The position numbers and the translations under genes are program-made. Of a DNA stretch of 5,217 bases, positions 1 to 5,217 are shown one piece after another. Positions within the stretch are counted from its first letter, which is position 1. Each line of letters starts with the position of its first letter. Under the pieces are notes generated by a model. The model saw only the letters and a program-made list of their open reading frames with translations, did no database searches and was not told the origin of the DNA. This DNA is from Methylomonas sp. (GTDB taxonomy: Bacteria; Pseudomonadota; Gammaproteobacteria; Methylococcales; Methylomonadaceae): NCBI GenBank assembly GCA_028688235.1, contig JAQTYP010000276.1, forward strand, positions 1 to 5,217, in the 5' to 3' direction.

Positions 1-320
1 GCTAATACCACGGAAATTTTCCGGTGCGGGGCGATATTTTGGGCACGCTGCAAAATCACTTGGCCTAGTTCAGCGGGGCAGTCATCGTCCGCATCGAATA
101 GGATTAATATCCAGCCTTCGTCACCGCATTTGTGGGCGGCAAGGCTGAGGTGGCGGCGAAATTCCTCGTCCTTGTTTAGGAAGCGGTCTCGACGAACACG
201 AATCGGATTGCCTATATCGACATACACGTTCGGGGTTAACCACTCGTTGAGTCTTCGTAATAGGACTGGTAAAGCGATGACTTCGCCATCGCCCTCCACA
301 ATCGCAGTCACATTGATCAC
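1..320 (-). CDS. DUF4276 family TOPRIM-like protein, partner of the ATPase (partial, C-terminus beyond the window)
   Basis: An open frame of 106 codons runs off the left edge of the window. The N-terminus reads MINVTAIVEGDGE and is followed by LPVLLRRL, RVRRDRFL (about 41-48) and ILILFDADDDCPAELG (about 71-86). I recognise this as the DUF4276 pattern. Glu9 and the Asp76-x-Asp78 pair are placed like the Glu and DxD of a TOPRIM metal site, the fold found in OLD nucleases and primases. The family is usually about 200 residues, so roughly half is missing. The GTG start at 318-320 is chosen because it overlaps the ATPase stop as GTGA, and because a GGAG at 331-334 lies 10 nt upstream. A second in-frame GTG at 309-311 is less likely. 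A nuclease or other TOPRIM activity working with the neighbouring ATPase is inferred. The domain call is fairly sure, the activity is not. Confidence 0.85.
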   Translation of the reverse strand, partial: MINVTAIVEGDGEVIALPVLLRRLNEWLTPNVYVDIGNPIRVRRDRFLNKDEEFRRHLSLAAHKCGDEGWILILFDADDDCPAELGQVILQRAQNIAPHRKISVVL

Positions 321-1519
321 AGTTGGTTGTCTCCAAATAGATCTGTTTGGTTTTGTTCTTGCGCGTCGAGCTGTTGGCGGTCGGGAACAAGTTGATTCAG
401 GCGCAGCAATTCACCGGCGGAAAACAGTGAGTCTCGAATCGCTTGCCGAGATGCTTCGTCGATTGGGCCGATCCGGGTTTCGCCTTTTTCGGAAACCACC
501 GCCAACAAAGAATCGGCGCGTAATCGCTGATCGTCGAGCAGATCCGGACTGTGACTGGTGACGATGATTTGAGTTTCTTGCGAAGCCCGATTCAACGCCT
601 CGCGCAAAGCGGAGCTTGCCGCCGGATGCAACGCCGTCTCCGGCTCTTCGATGCCAATCAAGGTGGGGGCGTAATCCCTGTTACCTTGAAACAGCGCAGC
701 CAATATTCCCAATGCTCTCAATGTGCCGTCCGACATGTTCTGTGCTAAAAAACGCCAAGGATACTTGGCACCAGCCATATCCTGACGAAATTCAAGGGTT
801 TCCATCGGTCCAATGGGTTTACGTTTTACCCCATGAACCATAGGTACGACCGTTTGCAAATATTCCTGAATGATGGCCATGCGTTCCGGAGATACTCTTT
901 CTAAGTGCCCAATGACACTAGAGATGTTTTCTCCAACCGGCTTCAGTAGTCTACCCTCTTGCGGTTTCTGCAGTTCGCGCATTAATTTGGGATTCAAATT
1001 GTAAAATCCCATGGTTGAGAACAGGTCGAAAACCGGACGAAATTCGGTCAAGCCGGAAGCGGCTACCAATGCCAAGCGGTCGGAGGTCACGTTAGGGAAC
1101 GTCGCTTCGCTACTGTTACGTAGTTTGCCTTTCTCGATCTGGAAAAACGGGCCTTTACCGATACCCTCCAATACGCATTCCTCCGTTTGCACTTCGTAAC
1201 CTTGGCCTGAAAGCGCTCCAACGTTGAACGCGTAATATCCCTTTTGCCCATTTTCTAGTGAGAATTCCAGACGAATGCCGAAATGGTTTGGATGGCCACT
1301 AGAATATCTTCGGACTTCCGACAGGCCTCCGCGCTCGTTTAATGCATTGTCCAACGAACTTGTTAAGGCATCCCGTACCAAGTGCAAGGCATCTAGGAAA
1401 TTGCTTTTACCGGAACCGTTTGCTCCTACTAAATAAGTGAGTTGGTCCAATTTAGCGTTGCAATAACCAATACTTTTGTAATTTCGTAATACGACACGTG
1501 TGATACTGGCATGGGCCAT
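317..1519 (-). CDS. OLD/ABC-like AAA_21 family ATPase (400 aa)
   Basis: A complete P-loop ATPase of the AAA_21/AAA_15 (COG4637-like, SMC/ABC-related) kind. The N-terminus ITRVVLRNYKSIG is the usual opening strand of OLD/RecF-like ATPases. Walker A GANGSGKS lies at 32-39. An ABC-signature-like NMSDGTLRAL lies at 261-270, Walker B LIGIEEPE at 287-294 with the ALHP segment at 296-299, and a switch-histidine TSHSPDLL at 321-328. The insert between Walker A and the signature (about 45-255) is short. There is no fused TOPRIM domain, which OLD class 1 proteins carry at the C-terminus. Instead a separate TOPRIM-like gene follows with a GTGA overlap, so the two are probably translationally coupled and act together. 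Family knowledge suggests an ATP-driven sensor dimer controlling an effector, and several such pairs are anti-phage systems. That role is inferred here. The ATG at 1517-1519 has only a weak upstream AGAGAA. Confidence 0.9.
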   Translation of the reverse strand: MAHASITRVVLRNYKSIGYCNAKLDQLTYLVGANGSGKSNFLDALHLVRDALTSSLDNALNERGGLSEVRRYSSGHPNHFGIRLEFSLENGQKGYYAFNVGALSGQGYEVQTEECVLEGIGKGPFFQIEKGKLRNSSEATFPNVTSDRLALVAASGLTEFRPVFDLFSTMGFYNLNPKLMRELQKPQEGRLLKPVGENISSVIGHLERVSPERMAIIQEYLQTVVPMVHGVKRKPIGPMETLEFRQDMAGAKYPWRFLAQNMSDGTLRALGILAALFQGNRDYAPTLIGIEEPETALHPAASSALREALNRASQETQIIVTSHSPDLLDDQRLRADSLLAVVSEKGETRIGPIDEASRQAIRDSLFSAGELLRLNQLVPDRQQLDAQEQNQTDLFGDNQL

Positions 1520-1531
1520 GGGATTAGATTC

Positions 1532-1560
1532 TCTATAATTTTAATGTAAGTTAACGGTAA
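1532..1560 (-). promoter_or_regulatory. Possible promoter of the ATPase/DUF4276 pair (weak)
   Basis: On the minus strand TTACCG (1555-1560) and TATAGA (1532-1537) are separated by exactly 17 bp. They match the sigma-70 consensus at 3/6 and 4/6. Transcription would begin only a few bases before the ATG at 1519, giving a very short leader. That would fit the lack of a good Shine-Dalgarno, but the region is AT-rich and such matches arise by chance. Confidence 0.2.
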
Positions 1561-1729
1561 TCGGACGGCTTGGTCAGTCCAGATAATTGAACACCTGATT
1601 TTTTCCTGCGCACGGTATCTACAGCATTCAAGCCCACAGTGGCATAAACTCATTACGTCTTTATGTATTCGCCTAGCACCGGAACCGTTGGTGGAGGAAG
1701 TCTCTATCCGCCGGCATATAATTGCTACG

Positions 1730-1745
1730 GAGCCCAGAGGGGCTC
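1730..1745. repeat. Perfect 6-bp inverted repeat (GAGCCC-AGAG-GGGCTC)
   Basis: GAGCCC at 1730-1735 and GGGCTC at 1740-1745 pair perfectly around a 4-nt AGAG loop. No T-run follows on either strand, so it is not a classical intrinsic terminator. Its role is unknown. Confidence 0.4.
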
Positions 1746-1921
1746 AGATTACACTGAGGAATGTTGACCTCGAAATGCGCGATTACGTAAGATAACTGCG
1801 CATACATTTTTAAATGACTGCTTATTTGTCCTTTCTTATCATTGTAAATTATTACATGCAATGGGTCGGAATTACCCAATCACCAACCACGCCTATTCCG
1901 TAATCAGACCATTCTACGCGA

Positions 1922-2512
1922 TTAGCGTTTTACCTTCTCACGCAGCCCACCGCTATCGCCACTGCATTCATAAACCCCATACTCCCAAAACCGCTTTCCC
2001 GGCTTGGCTGGGCCTTGCCAGCCGTTGGCGCGCAGTTGTTGGGCGATCAGGTAATTCATCAGGCCGTGGCCGACCAGCACAACGTTACCGTGGGTTTTAG
2101 CCAAGCCGATCAGCCGGTTTGCGGCTTGTCCGGCCCGCGCCTTGGCGGCCGTGTAGCTTTTGCCATTTCTGGCGAAACCGGCCAACCAAAGCAAGCGATA
2201 AACCGACACCCACACCGTAACCGGTAGCGCAATCGAGCCTCTGGCGAAATGCGGCAGCGCCGCTTCGCGAAACAATCGATCCGCCGCTGGCAATCCGGCA
2301 AACCCCAGCGCATGGGCCGATTCGACGGAGCGCGGCAAGTCGCTGCAGGCCATGCAGTTCAAGTGCCGGAGTTCCGCCATGGTTTCCGGCGGCGGCCGGT
2401 CAACGATGCCGGATGCATCGTAAGCCTTGGCGATGGCGGACAAATCCCTGCCGCGCGCCATGCCCGACAGTTCGACGGCAGGTTGGCCGTGTCGAATCAA
2501 GATGATTTGCAT
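1922..2512 (-). CDS. Histidine phosphatase (phosphoglycerate mutase-like) family protein (196 aa)
   Basis: The protein opens with MQIILIRHGQP. Arg7-His8-Gly9 is the RHG signature whose histidine is transiently phosphorylated in this superfamily. SDLPRSVESA (57-66) corresponds to the conserved 'SSxLxRaxqTA' segment. Glu83 in LFREAALP is a candidate general acid, and VLVGHGLMN (145-153) supplies the second catalytic histidine, His149. Length is normal for a small phosphatase. The family dephosphorylates sugar phosphates, nucleotides, cofactors or phosphoproteins, and the substrate here cannot be read from the sequence. The frame stays open upstream to about 2962, but that extension runs through the palindromic repeat and antiparallel to nothing conserved, so the start is set at the ATG 2510-2512 directly before the RHG strand. 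No clear Shine-Dalgarno precedes it. It is probably the last gene of the operon, downstream of the repeat element. Confidence 0.88.
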   Translation of the reverse strand: MQIILIRHGQPAVELSGMARGRDLSAIAKAYDASGIVDRPPPETMAELRHLNCMACSDLPRSVESAHALGFAGLPAADRLFREAALPHFARGSIALPVTVWVSVYRLLWLAGFARNGKSYTAAKARAGQAANRLIGLAKTHGNVVLVGHGLMNYLIAQQLRANGWQGPAKPGKRFWEYGVYECSGDSGGLREKVKR

Positions 2513-2540
2513 GTCAGGTTTGAGTGATGATGTGTAGTCA

Positions 2541-2629
2541 TCGCACTTCAAATTTCGTTTTTTTGACTCCCTCATCCCCGCCCTCTCCCGGAGGGCGAGG
2601 GAGTGGATGTGTCGAAATTTGAAGTGCGA
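2541..2629. repeat. 89-bp palindromic REP/MITE-like element with 17-bp terminal inverted repeats
   Basis: The left arm (2541-2557, TCGCACTTCAAATTTCG) and right arm (2613-2629) are perfect inverted repeats of 17 bp. The core contains a second, GC-rich palindrome: ACTCCCTC (2566-2573) pairs with GAGGGAGT (2597-2604), and GCCCTC (2580-2585) with GAGGGC (2591-2596) around the loop TCCCG, with ATCCCC left as a bulge. Seven T (2558-2564) follow the left arm on the plus strand. The core resembles the CCCTCTCCC/GGGAGAGGG repeats scattered between genes in many proteobacteria. Translated, it gives the SLALRERAG-like peptide often seen in spurious annotations of such repeats. No clear target-site duplication is visible. 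It sits between the cupin and phosphatase genes and could form a strong hairpin in their transcript. Confidence 0.75.
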
Positions 2630-2678
2630 AAGGTATAACAAGAAATGCCCATTTTGGCGGCGAAAAATTTCCACGCAT

Positions 2679-3170
2679 TCAATACGGCGTACCGTCCTTG
2701 TGGGCAAACCGAAAACTATTATCGACAAACGCCGCCTGCAAGTCGTCGTCCGGGTAGTCGACTTGGTCGCCCGCGCTGCGGTCGCCGATTTCCAGATACA
2801 GCACGTCGTCCGCAGATTCGTTGACCAGCCAGTGAGCATTGCCGCCGCCGGCCTTGAAGCCGGCGCACATGCCGGGCGACAACGGCGTGGGGCCGGCGTC
2901 GGTGTAAAGGGTTGGACTGCCTTGCAAGATGTAGATGAATTCGTCCTGTTTGGCATGAGCATGGCGCAACGCGGAAATCGCGCCGGGTTCCAATTTGGTT
3001 AGATTGACGCCGAAGTTTTGCAGGCCGAACAAATCGCCTAACGCCCGCTTTTCCCGGCCTGCCAGCCGGGCGCCATGCAGGTCCAAAATGGCTTGCGGAT
3101 ATAAGGATTTTCTTGCACGCGGCGGCACTTGATCGGCTACCACGGCAATTGGGAAGGCTGACTCAGTCAT
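2679..3170 (-). CDS. Cupin domain-containing protein, COG3837-like (163 aa)
   Basis: A single-domain cupin with both classical motifs. Motif 1 is LRHAHAKQDEFIYILQG, with His70, His72 and Glu77 as likely metal ligands and Gly84 closing the motif. Motif 2 is SPGMCAGFKAGG followed by NAHWLVN, with Gly100, His113 (fourth ligand) and Asn117. The N-terminal part (ALGDLFGLQNFGVNLTKLEPGA) and the C-terminal YLEIGDRSAGDQVDYPDDDL strongly recall the COG3837 group of small cupins. Their reaction is generally unknown, and they may bind metal and a small acid or sugar. With all four ligands present it should be a metal-binding, cytosolic protein. The gene follows the DinB gene after 33 nt, which suggests co-transcription. 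The ATG at 3168-3170 lacks a good Shine-Dalgarno, so translation may depend on coupling to upstream reading. Confidence 0.9.
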   Translation of the reverse strand: MTESAFPIAVVADQVPPRARKSLYPQAILDLHGARLAGREKRALGDLFGLQNFGVNLTKLEPGAISALRHAHAKQDEFIYILQGSPTLYTDAGPTPLSPGMCAGFKAGGGNAHWLVNESADDVLYLEIGDRSAGDQVDYPDDDLQAAFVDNSFRFAHKDGTPY

Positions 3171-3203
3171 GGGGAACGATCCGAAGAGGGAAAAACGACA
3201 AGC

Positions 3204-3704
3204 TTAGTCGACAAACGGCGCGCAGATGAAGTCGATGGCGCCGTAGTCGCAACCGCATTGGCTCAGCAACGCGGTGATTTGGCCGCGATGATGGGTTTTG
3301 TGGTTCAGCAAGGTGGTCAACATAATCGCGACGTTCAGTTCCTTGTCCTGTCCGGTGGACAGGCTGCGGAAGGCGATGCGCCGTTGCAAGTCGTCGGTTT
3401 GCAAGCCTCGAAGCCAATCCAGCAAGGCTTGGTCGCAATCGGCTTGCGCCGCCCGCAATTCGGCGAAATCGGCGTACAGTTCCAAGTCCAAGCGTTGATA
3501 CGGCACCGGCCGACCTTGCAAGCGGGCCAGCCAAACGCGATCGCCGAGCAGCAAGTGATTCCAAGTGCCATGGATGGAATGAAAAAATACGCCCCTATCC
3601 CGTTTGCGCTCGTCGTCGCTCAAAGTCGCGCAGCTGTCGTACAAACGCCGGTTGACCCACTGGCTATAACGCGCCAGCAAATGCAAATTTTCCAACCAAT
3701 TCAT
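3204..3704 (-). CDS. DinB family protein (166 aa)
   Basis: The sequence fits the DinB/YfiT four-helix bundle family. The N-terminal helix reads NLHLLARYSQWVNRRLYD, as in many DinB proteins that start with 'l..larYn.Wan..l'. His50 in GTWNHLLLGDRVW, and His135 and His139 in NHKTHHRGQITALL, form the expected metal-binding triad. Length is typical. Family members include thiol-dependent transferases and damage-inducible proteins of unknown activity. No DNA-damage role can be claimed for this copy. Its ATG overlaps the TGA of the aminotransferase gene (ATGA at 3701-3704). A strong GGAGG lies 6 nt upstream inside the end of that gene, so the two are very likely translated as a coupled pair. A role on the substrate or product of the aminotransferase is an inference from this arrangement. 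Confidence 0.9.
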   Translation of the reverse strand: MNWLENLHLLARYSQWVNRRLYDSCATLSDDERKRDRGVFFHSIHGTWNHLLLGDRVWLARLQGRPVPYQRLDLELYADFAELRAAQADCDQALLDWLRGLQTDDLQRRIAFRSLSTGQDKELNVAIMLTTLLNHKTHHRGQITALLSQCGCDYGAIDFICAPFVD

Positions 3705-4579
3705 TTTTCACCTCCGCATTCTTGGTCTATGGTCCGCCGAAAAGCCTGCTGCAAGCGTTGGAATACCGGTCCTGGGCAACCAGGCAATGATCGGCAGTCG
3801 ATACTGGCCACCGCTATCAATTCCGCACCGGTGCCGGTCAGGAAACATTCGTCGGCGGCGTACAAATCATACACGCCCAACGGCTGCTCACTGGTTTCGA
3901 TGCCGATGCTTTGCGCCAAATCCAACACCAAATCGCGGGTGATGCCTTCGAGCGCGCCTTCGCTGCAAGGCGGCGTCAACAAGCGGCCGTTGCGGACGAT
4001 GAAGATATTATCCGCCGTACCTTCGGCCACCCGGCCTTGGGCGTTGAGCAGTATCGCTTCGTCGGCACCGGCATGGTTGGCTTCGATTTTAGCCAGAATG
4101 TGGTTCAAATAATTCAGGCTTTTGATGCGCGGATCGAGGCCGTCGGCCGGCAAGCGGCGTACCGACGACACGATTAGCCTCGCCCCGGCCTGTTGTTTAT
4201 CGATTGCCATCATCGTCAATTGGTCGGCAATGGCGATGACATTGGGCTGAGCACAGCTTTTGGGATTCAAGCCCAGCGGTCCGGCGCCGCGCGTCACTAT
4301 CAGGCGGATATAGCCGTCCTCGTCGGCAAAAGCATCGATCAGCCGTTCGATGACGGCGGTCAATTCTGCGCTGGAAAGCGGTATTTCCAGCGCAATCGCC
4401 CGCGCCGACAACGCCAGGCGTTGCAAATGCCGTTGCAGACGGAAGGCACGGCGCTTGTAAAAGCGTATGCCCTCGAACACACCGTCTCCGTAAAGTAAAC
4501 CGTGGTCGTTGACCGGAATAGTCGCTTGATCCGTGGGTAGCAGTTGGCCGTTCAGCCAAGTTACCGATTGCATAATCAT
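3701..4579 (-). CDS. Class IV PLP-dependent aminotransferase, branched-chain (IlvE)-like (292 aa)
   Basis: A complete fold-type IV PLP enzyme. The motif GLLYGDGVFEGIRFY (27-41) has the FEGIR form typical of branched-chain aminotransferases rather than the FET form of many D-amino-acid transaminases and ADC lyases. RLQRHLQRL (47-55) supplies the conserved Arg/His. Lys153 in DPRIKSLNYLNHILAKIEA should carry the PLP Schiff base. EGTADNIF (186-193) contains the Glu that contacts the pyridine nitrogen. LEGITR (210-215) and TGTGAEL (248-254) bind the cofactor phosphate. IlvE proteins are about 300 residues, so length fits. It would swap amino groups between an amino acid and 2-oxoglutarate, but specificity is uncertain because class IV enzymes also use D-amino acids and amines. 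An AGGAG 6 nt before the ATG at 4577-4579 favours that start over the ATG two codons later. It is first in the operon and divergent from a MocR regulator, so PLP- or substrate-responsive control is likely. Confidence 0.88.
   Translation of the reverse strand: MIMQSVTWLNGQLLPTDQATIPVNDHGLLYGDGVFEGIRFYKRRAFRLQRHLQRLALSARAIALEIPLSSAELTAVIERLIDAFADEDGYIRLIVTRGAGPLGLNPKSCAQPNVIAIADQLTMMAIDKQQAGARLIVSSVRRLPADGLDPRIKSLNYLNHILAKIEANHAGADEAILLNAQGRVAEGTADNIFIVRNGRLLTPPCSEGALEGITRDLVLDLAQSIGIETSEQPLGVYDLYAADECFLTGTGAELIAVASIDCRSLPGCPGPVFQRLQQAFRRTIDQECGGEK
3709..3715 (-). promoter_or_regulatory. Ribosome binding site of the DinB gene
   Basis: GGAGGTG on the minus strand, with GGAGG 6 nt before the ATG at 3702-3704. 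It lies within the last codons of the aminotransferase gene and fixes the DinB start. Confidence 0.7.
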
Positions 4580-4584
4580 CGCAT

Positions 4585-4590
4585 TCTCCT
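4585..4590 (-). promoter_or_regulatory. Ribosome binding site of the aminotransferase gene
   Basis: AGGAGA on the minus strand. The AGGAG core ends 6 nt before the ATG at 4577-4579, which decides between that ATG and the in-frame one at 4571-4573. Confidence 0.65.
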
Positions 4591-4642
4591 GAGCTTGTGT
4601 AATGAGTTGGTTGGAGGCGCTACTTTAGGCTATGATCAGGCA

Positions 4643-4709
4643 ATCGATACAGATGCAAAATTTGTAAATTATATCGATACAATTTCGACCAAAATCAAAT
4701 TGTATCGGT
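4643..4709. promoter_or_regulatory. Putative MocR operator: 11-bp inverted repeat plus an upstream half-site
   Basis: CGATACAATTT (4675-4685) and AAATTGTATCG (4697-4707) are perfect inverted repeats with an 11-bp spacer, so equivalent positions are 22 bp apart, about two helical turns. A third copy of the half-site, ATCGATACA (4643-4651), is in direct orientation with ATCGATACA at 4673-4681 and exactly 30 bp from it, about three turns. A degenerate TGTATTG at 4726-4732 may be a fourth. MocR regulators such as GabR and PdxR are known to bind spaced repeats in divergent promoters. Assigning these sites to this MocR protein rests on position and symmetry. Confidence 0.6.
4668..4698 (-). promoter_or_regulatory. 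Predicted promoter of the aminotransferase operon
   Basis: On the minus strand a perfect TATAAT (4668-4673) is preceded by TTGATT (4693-4698, 4/6 to TTGACA) with a long 19-bp spacer. Transcription would start near 4661 and give a leader of about 80 nt. One arm of the operator palindrome falls within the spacer and the other overlaps the -35 box. The suboptimal spacing is what one would expect of a promoter that needs a bound regulator, but that is inference. Confidence 0.4.
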
Positions 4710-4741
4710 CGCCAAACACCAAAACTGTATTGCACGCTGCC

Positions 4742-5217
4742 ATGAATCTTCGTTACGAAAACCTCGCCGAACATTTACTCAACGCCATCGCCCAGAATCT
4801 GTACCGACCGGGGGAACGCCTGCCCAGCGTGCGCCAGCTCAGTCAGCAGCATCAGGTCAGCACCGCGACGGCGGTCAGCGCCTTGCGTTTGTTGGAGGAC
4901 CAGGGCCATCTCGAAGCTCGTCAGCGCTCGGGTTATTACGTCAAACCGCGTCCGCGCAGTTCGTTGCAGGAACCGGCGATGTCGGCGCCGCCGCGCGAAC
5001 CGACGCTGGTGACGGGTCAAGAATGGGTATTGCGTCTGATCAAGGCCGCCAACGATCCTAAAATCGTGCAACTGGGCGCGGCGGTGCCGGCGGCGTCGTT
5101 TTTGCCGACGCAAAAAATGGCCCAACTGTCGGCCAACGTCGCCCGCCGTTACAGCCAGCGCATTGCCAATTACGAGTTTCCGCCGGGTGCGCCGGAATTG
5201 CGCCGGCAAATCGCCCG
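4742..5217 (+). CDS. MocR/GntR-type regulator with aminotransferase-like domain (partial, N-terminal 158 aa)
   Basis: The N-terminus is a GntR winged helix-turn-helix. YRPGERLPSVRQLSQQHQVS (21-40) continues into TATAVSALRLLEDQGHLEAR (41-60) and the wing QRSGYYVKP (61-69). A Pro/Arg-rich linker (about 69-90) leads to a region reading VQLGAAVPAASFLP (109-122), and then NYEFPPGAPELRRQIA (143-158), the opening of a fold-type I aminotransferase domain as in MocR proteins. MocR members are usually 450-500 residues, so the catalytic-like lysine and most of the PLP domain lie beyond the window. The ATG at 4742 has no clear Shine-Dalgarno. An in-frame TTG at 4730 is possible but also unsupported. It is divergent from the aminotransferase operon, the usual arrangement for a MocR protein and its target. 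It probably uses PLP, free or as an adduct with an amino acid, as effector and also controls itself. Confidence 0.9.
   Translation, partial: MNLRYENLAEHLLNAIAQNLYRPGERLPSVRQLSQQHQVSTATAVSALRLLEDQGHLEARQRSGYYVKPRPRSSLQEPAMSAPPREPTLVTGQEWVLRLIKAANDPKIVQLGAAVPAASFLPTQKMAQLSANVARRYSQRIANYEFPPGAPELRRQIA

Larger units (their letters stand above)
1520..1921. other. Gene-free, AT-richer intergenic stretch (402 nt)
   Basis: This lies between the end of the phosphatase gene and the start of the ATPase gene, both on the minus strand. I find no frame with a recognisable protein, no tRNA fold and no convincing intrinsic terminator. It holds the weak ATPase promoter, one perfect 6-bp hairpin (1730-1745) and a weak 5-bp hairpin (TGGGT 1862-1866 with ACCCA 1874-1878) soon after the phosphatase stop. 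A 34-codon plus-strand frame (1663-1767) is present but unsupported. The stretch probably separates an accessory ATPase unit from the metabolic operon. Confidence 0.6.

Noticed and set aside
130..561. Plus-strand open frame of 143 aa
   Set aside because: It is antisense to the DUF4276 and ATPase genes, has low complexity and shows no domain.
1..1519. Naming the ATPase pair as PARIS or Gabija
   Set aside because: PARIS uses an AriB of the DUF4435 type and Gabija has the TOPRIM domain fused to the ATPase plus a UvrD-like helicase. Neither matches a separate DUF4276 partner.
1409..1689. 12-bp direct repeat ACCGGAACCGTT at 1409-1420 and 1678-1689
   Set aside because: One copy encodes part of the ATPase Walker A region. 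The other is in the spacer with no flanking similarity, so it is probably coincidental rather than an attachment site.
1663..1767. 34-codon plus-strand frame in the gene-free stretch
   Set aside because: It is rich in Gly, Tyr and Pro and looks somewhat protein-like, but it has no Shine-Dalgarno, no recognisable family and no supporting context.
1673..1879. Minus-strand frame of 68 aa starting with TTG between the phosphatase and ATPase genes
   Set aside because: It has a rare start codon, no ribosome binding site and no recognisable motif. The frame runs through the hairpin at 1730-1745. It looks like chance.
2558..2604. GC-rich stem as an intrinsic terminator of the cupin gene
   Set aside because: On the minus strand the stem is followed by an A-run, not a T-run. 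On the plus strand the T-run comes before the GC stem. It does not fit a Rho-independent terminator in either direction.
2513..2962. Upstream extension of the phosphatase frame to 346 aa
   Set aside because: The extra residues come from an alternative frame of the cupin gene and from the palindromic repeat. The conserved domain starts at MQIILIRHG (2512).
3258..4112. Long plus-strand open frame (284 aa) opposite DinB and the aminotransferase
   Set aside because: It is antisense to two clear genes, has no recognisable domain, and is a codon-bias shadow typical of GC-rich DNA. The same applies to 2607-3002, 3911-4177 and 4193-4498 on the plus strand and 4775-5209 on the minus strand.

Overview
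The window looks like a piece of a mid-to-high-GC gammaproteobacterial chromosome. The coding style, the MocR/aminotransferase pair and a CCCTC/GAGGG-type palindromic repeat would fit a methylotroph or methanotroph (Methylococcales-like). That placement is an impression, not a demonstration. Six genes lie on the minus strand and one on the plus strand. Both window ends cut through a gene.

Left part (1-1519, minus strand): a two-gene unit with an OLD/ABC-like ATPase (400 aa) followed, with a 4-nt GTGA overlap, by a DUF4276-type TOPRIM-like protein cut by the left window edge. This ATPase-plus-TOPRIM architecture is shared with several phage-defence systems, so an accessory or defence role is the best guess. 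Next comes an AT-richer stretch of about 400 bases (1520-1921) with no convincing gene.

Right part (1922-4579, minus strand): an apparent operon. In transcription order it holds a class IV (BCAT-like) PLP aminotransferase, a DinB-family metal-binding four-helix protein, a COG3837-type cupin and a histidine-phosphatase family protein. The aminotransferase and DinB genes overlap by 4 nt, and DinB and cupin are 33 nt apart. Cupin and phosphatase are separated by 166 nt that contain an 89-bp palindromic REP/MITE-like element with perfect 17-bp terminal inverted repeats.

Far right (4742-5217, plus strand): the N-terminal half of a MocR/GntR-type regulator, divergent from the operon and cut by the window end. 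The 162-bp divergent intergenic region carries a perfect 11-bp inverted repeat plus a further upstream half-site spaced 30 bp away. They overlap a good -10 box for the aminotransferase operon. The simplest reading is that the MocR protein, a PLP-binding regulator, controls the operon and itself through these sites. The substrate of the pathway cannot be read from the sequence.
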